The translations under genes were made by a program, and so were the position numbers. This document shows, piece by piece, positions 60,454 through 64,000 of a stretch of 64,000 nt of DNA. The notes under the pieces were generated by a model. It saw nothing but the letters and a program-made list of their open reading frames with translations. It was not told where the DNA came from and did no database searches. Source of the stretch: Apostichopus japonicus (Eukaryota; Echinodermata; Holothuroidea; Aspidochirotida; Stichopodidae); the NCBI RefSeq assembly GCF_037975245.1, contig NC_092583.1, positions 15,404,764 through 15,468,763 on the forward strand. Direction: 5' to 3'. How positions within the stretch are numbered: position 1 is the first letter of the stretch; each line of letters begins with the position of its first letter.

Positions 60454-61215
60454 ATATTTACTAACTTCAAAAGAAACGGATATCCTAAAAAAAAAAAAAT
60501 TTTTAAATTCGTGAACTCAACCATGAAACACACAATAATCACCCCTACTAGACCATCTGAAGATCAAAGAATTTACCTAAAAGTACCATTTGTGAACGAG
60601 AACATAAAACGGCAGACCCTGGCAACAATCAGCAGATCGGGAATTACAAATCTGAGAACACACTTCATGACAGGTAATCCATCAACGAGTTTGTTTACCG
60701 CGCCACGTGACAAACAGGGTTCCCCACCCAACTGTGACACCTGCAAAATCGCTGTAAAGAAGAATATCTGTTTAGCCAAAAACTGTGTCTACAAGATTAA
60801 ATGCAATCTTTGCTCGTCTACATACATCGGCGAAACGGGATGCACCATTGGAACGAGAATAAAAGAACATCTACGCATGACTAAACAGACCATATACACC
60901 CATTTACAAACTCACAATATAAATCCGAAATCTGGAGAAAATATCAATTGGCAAATCCTTCATCACAACCTACTCAATACCAGTGAAAGAAAAATAATCA
61001 AAGCCCTTACCATTAAAGCCAGTAATAATGAATGGCTGTGCTGGACGTCAATTGGATATTTAAGCTTTTCACATCTTGCTGGTCCGTCTGTGCGCTCCGA
61101 ATTCAGTTTGTTCGCTGGTGCGTTTCAGCTCAGGGGAATTGGTTTTAAAGTTTTCACTTATATACACGGAGTCGGTAGTTGCACCTCATTCCTTGATAAA
61201 GCCTTAACCGGGTAA
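60442..61215 (+). pseudogene. Penelope-like element fragment, GIY-YIG endonuclease ORF
   Basis: A 257-codon frame matches the C-terminal part of Penelope-like retroelement proteins. It has a Cys-rich linker (Cys98, 101, 110, 115, 121, 124) and a GIY-YIG core, VYKIKC (116-121) then TYIGETG (127-133), followed by Arg139 and EH (142-143). In these elements the endonuclease nicks the target DNA and the reverse transcriptase lies upstream. Here no reverse transcriptase frame is present, so the copy is 5'-truncated. The first ATG lies inside the left inner inverted repeat and is doubtful; real homology starts near residue 45. The tail (GATAAAGCCTTAACCGGG) resembles typical Penelope 3' ends. The ORF itself is uninterrupted. 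Confidence 0.8.
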
Positions 61216-61219
61216 ATAG

Positions 61220-61280
61220 TGGAACATACAACTTTGTATACTTTCTTACTGTGCTTGTTGAAGTCTCATTTTCTACATTC
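61220..61280. repeat. Inner inverted repeat, right arm
   Basis: Inverse of 60394-60453. It starts 5 bp after the GIY-YIG stop codon and is followed by about 40 bp and then the right (TA)n tract. Confidence 0.92.
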
Positions 61281-61315
61281 ATCATATACACCAAGCATGT
61301 CAACATCCGCTCTTT

Positions 61316-61317
<2 letters not shown>

Positions 61318-61384
<67 letters not shown>
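61318..61384. repeat. (TA)n microsatellite, right
   Basis: About 66 bp of pure AT mirroring the left tract, consistent with insertion of the inner element into a TA array. Confidence 0.97.
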
Positions 61385-61387
<3 letters not shown>

Positions 61388-62472
61388 TTTGTTGTTGTTT
61401 CTTTGATGTTTGCAGCTCTTTTGAAGAGCATATCGTGTGTTTCCAAACAAACTGAACATTTTGGCTGTAATTTGATGTAAAATGAATCGAAATATGCATC
61501 GAAAATAACGAAGTGAAAGAAAGTAAACATTAAAGTGGTCTTCCAGCTACCTCATGGTTGTTATTAGCAAATAAAAATATTTAGAGCTCATCACAGATAG
61601 TATCACAGACTTAACAAGACCCCTCCACTTCTATATCTTACCATCTCAACTACTCCCCCCCCCCACCCTCCCCCACATGCACTCAAAATTCTTTCTGTGT
61701 ACGGGCCTGAGTTATGTATACAACATTGTCGATTCCGTTTAGGATGTAACTTGAAAAAGACCCTCGGATCCCGTCCTATAATAAGGGTTATGCACAGATG
61801 AAATGTCATATTGGCCAGGCAATTCTCGTGGATTAATTAACCATAATTGCTCAATCTTACCCACTGTGTGTCGGGGAAGTACTATAAGATGAAGTTAAAA
61901 CTTCTTTAAGTTCGTCATCTTTTTTCTCTGCAATTCATTTGGGGGGGGGGGTTGAAGCTGTTGCCCGCCCTATCCCGTACCCTCCCTCCGTTGAGGAGGA
62001 AGTATAAGATTGACTCGATCTTTCCGTAAAGATGGCTATATGAACGCTTTGTAGTGGCCGAATACAACATGAAAAATGGAATAAACACCACATACGGGGG
62101 ATAAAATAGCAGCAATTACAACAATTGACAGTTGGAAGAATTGTTAATTCTTCTTCTGTTTTTTTTTATGCAAACGCACAACGACTCATTTATTTCCTGT
62201 AACATCAAACCATGTATGCATCTGCTTTAATGATTGATATAACGAATAGTTGCCTTTTGAATGGCGAATTGCCAAGATTATATGCGAGGAGAGAATATAC
62301 TATGATGTATTTGCGGACATTTTGTACCAGGACATTTCGTCCGGCCGGACTATATTTGCTGTGAAGAGGGTTCAAACTTTTTAGAAGATATTGTCTGGCC
62401 GGACTAAATGTGCTGGTACAAAATACCCCCTGAACACTTTGTACAGGGAGACTCTGTACTGTCACACCGGGC

Positions 62473-63064
62473 ATTATCTCCCTCCAGAAACTAAGCTGGC
62501 AGTATGTTTGTTTGATTATGTAAGTGTCGCCTGCTCTTGAATACTCATAAAGAAACGTCAATCGAACTGCTCACGTCCCCTTACACGGTTGAGTGATTAT
62601 GAGGATGGTGTGTGTAGGCATAGAGGTTTACCTCCATGGTGTAGGTAAGTAGGACAATTCTGTTGAAAATAACATATACTATATGCGCATGCGCACCTGT
62701 CTGACTACGTTTGAAGATGGTAAGATGGAAACAAGTTCTTCCTATCAATGGTTTCTTTCGAACAATTACTGGGCCTACTGAGCCGTAGCGTAAGATCTCT
62801 TATGTTGTCTGCATACCAATAGTTTTCCAAAGTAGATAGGCCTCAAGCCTTTGCATCTTACGCGGTATGGAGTGAATTATTTACTAGACATGACAATCAT
62901 TGCAAATCTTCAACTTCAGCTATAGCTTCCATGAGTTTAGTAATGTTTACACGCTGGTACGGTGTACAAATTGGTTTTGCTCGACCGATATCTGCTAGCC
63001 CGAGAAAGACACATATTTCATCTCACCTTTCAAAGACGCATTTTCAGCACCCAATAAATTCGGT
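62473..63064. other. Region upstream of the fucosyltransferase-like exon
   Basis: No coding sequence recognised. It probably contains the promoter and 5'UTR of the gene starting at 63065, including the NRF-1-like site at 62685. Confidence 0.5.
62685..62694. promoter_or_regulatory. NRF-1-like palindrome GCGCATGCGC
   Basis: A perfect GCGCATGCGC (consensus YGCGCAYGCGCR) lies about 370 bp upstream of the ATG at 63065. NRF-1 sites typically sit in housekeeping promoters. Motif-level evidence only. Confidence 0.4.
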
Positions 63065-63615
63065 ATGGATCGTTCACAGTTAAAGCATATCTTTTGGTTA
63101 GGAATCTTTCTGGTTTTTGTTAGTTTAGCTGAAGTGGTATATTTTACGGATCTCTTAAAGGCTTCCAAACCGTCAGTAACATGGCCGCCAAAGCGTTTTC
63201 AGGGAGCTAACGACCCAAAGTGGACCACGAAACGACGACTAAAGCAAAATAATCATTTCATCGCAAAGGGAGTACATGTCGATCCTAGCTCGTCAGAGAA
63301 AGTTCAATTGTTTATGAATGATCATAACATAAAGAAGAGGCATAAAAAAGTTGACGTTGTTCGCAAAAATATTGTGGATGGAAATAAAAATGACTTGAGA
63401 GAAAATTCAGACAACCTTGAAAAAGGCTCTTGCGAAAAGATGATACAAATAGTCGCGCAGCTTAAATTGAAACACGACATAGGCAAACACTTTTGTCCGG
63501 AACAAAATTGCACTATCAGATATGTACAGAGTAGAAACATTACGAATATATCAAAAATGGACGCTGTGATTCTTCATCACAAAACGGGGAATTGGAAGTG
63601 GCGAGATCTTATAAG
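63065..63615 (+). CDS. Alpha-1,3-fucosyltransferase-like (GT10), first coding exon, partial
   Basis: The 183 codons start at the ATG at 63065 and end at a consensus donor (ATAAG|GTAAGC), phase 2; the gene continues beyond the window. The start MDRSQLKH, a hydrophobic segment at about residues 9-28 and a basic stem region give a type II Golgi membrane topology. The end, with two cysteines around CPEQNCTIRYVQSRN and then MDAVILHHKTGNWKWRDLIR, resembles the N-terminal part of GT10 fucosyltransferases, where a cysteine-containing strand leads to ADAVxFHxRD. Such enzymes move fucose from GDP-fucose to GlcNAc-type acceptors in the Golgi. NCT, NIT and NIS are possible N-glycosylation sites. The GDP-fucose binding motif is not in this exon, so another Golgi transferase is possible. 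Confidence 0.6.
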
Positions 63616-64000
63616 GTAAGCCTTACAAGCTTTAAGAGCTAAATTTTAGATGAATTGGTCACAATGTGATTTCAATCAAAGGAAAAACTGGTAACTGAAA
63701 ACATAACCGATTCAACTTAAACCTTTATAATCGCTTCATGTGAGGAATGATCAAATCAGAATTAAAACTGAACGATTTAGAATTTGAAATAATAAATAAT
63801 TACCAGACATTAGTGGAACACCGATTTCCATTTAATGCAGAATACTAAAATTAACGGTTAAATGATGGTTAATAAGCCATGGTGACGGAGTCGGTGGGGA
63901 GGGGGAGCAAGGGGAGCACAAGGGACACATCTCCCTCCCAATTTTTTGAAAATTCTCAAATGTTCCCTTTTTGCTTAAAAAATACCTTTGTTTATTTAGG
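63616..64000. other. Intron, with a possible decayed hAT-like copy at the edge
   Basis: AT-rich intron start. From about 63886 the G-rich stretch (GGGGAGGGGGAGCAAGGGGA), ACATCTCCCTCCC, and then ATGTTCCCTTTTTGCTTAAAAA follow the same order as the left end of the 57026-57673 element (GGGGGG...GTGCCCCCCC...ATGTGCCCTTTTTCTACATAAAAA). It runs off the window. Confidence 0.35.

Overview
This is a eukaryotic, AT-rich, intron-rich genomic window. Genes are split into short exons (about 70-280 bp) with GT-AG splice sites, and the introns carry tRNA-derived SINEs, LINE tails, a Penelope-like fragment, a hAT-like element and many mini- and microsatellites. The DIP2 protein is very close to the vertebrate one, while DDX28 is split into 13 exons. 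Together with the repeat families this suggests a marine invertebrate deuterostome, most likely an echinoderm such as a sea cucumber. That taxon is an inference.

Layout, left to right. (1) 1-9606 has no conserved exon and is probably a large 5' intron of DIP2; two weak coding-like islands lie in it. (2) 9607-43124, plus strand: 33 exons of DIP2 (disco-interacting protein 2), about 1460 residues to the stop codon. The N-terminal DMAP1-binding domain (about 100 residues) is missing and presumably lies left of the window. DIP2 introns hold a complete antisense tRNA-Leu(UAA), two copies of one tRNA-derived SINE, a second SINE candidate, two 5'-truncated LINE tails and several minisatellites. (3) 43125-47378: convergent intergenic and 3'UTR sequence. 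(4) 47379-56416, minus strand: 13 exons of DDX28, a mitochondrial DEAD-box RNA helicase, complete at 561 residues. One intron holds a perfect 804-bp (TCCA)201 array. (5) 57026-57673: a 648-bp non-autonomous hAT-like element with a 14-bp TIR and an 8-bp target duplication. (6) 60120-62472: a composite bounded by about 68-bp inverted repeats. It encloses (TA)n tracts and a Penelope-type GIY-YIG ORF, which is itself flanked by 60-bp inverted repeats. (7) 63065-63615: first coding exon of a type II membrane protein resembling a GT10 alpha-1,3-fucosyltransferase, running off the right edge.

DIP2 and DDX28 are convergent neighbours with no evident functional link. No new multi-gene system is present. 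The most distinctive signals are the triplicated and decayed 5' half of a DIP2 exon split by a LINE with its own target duplication, the nested inverted-repeat composite around the GIY-YIG ORF, the SINE and LINE sharing a 3' tail, and the DETD (not DEAD) motif in DDX28.
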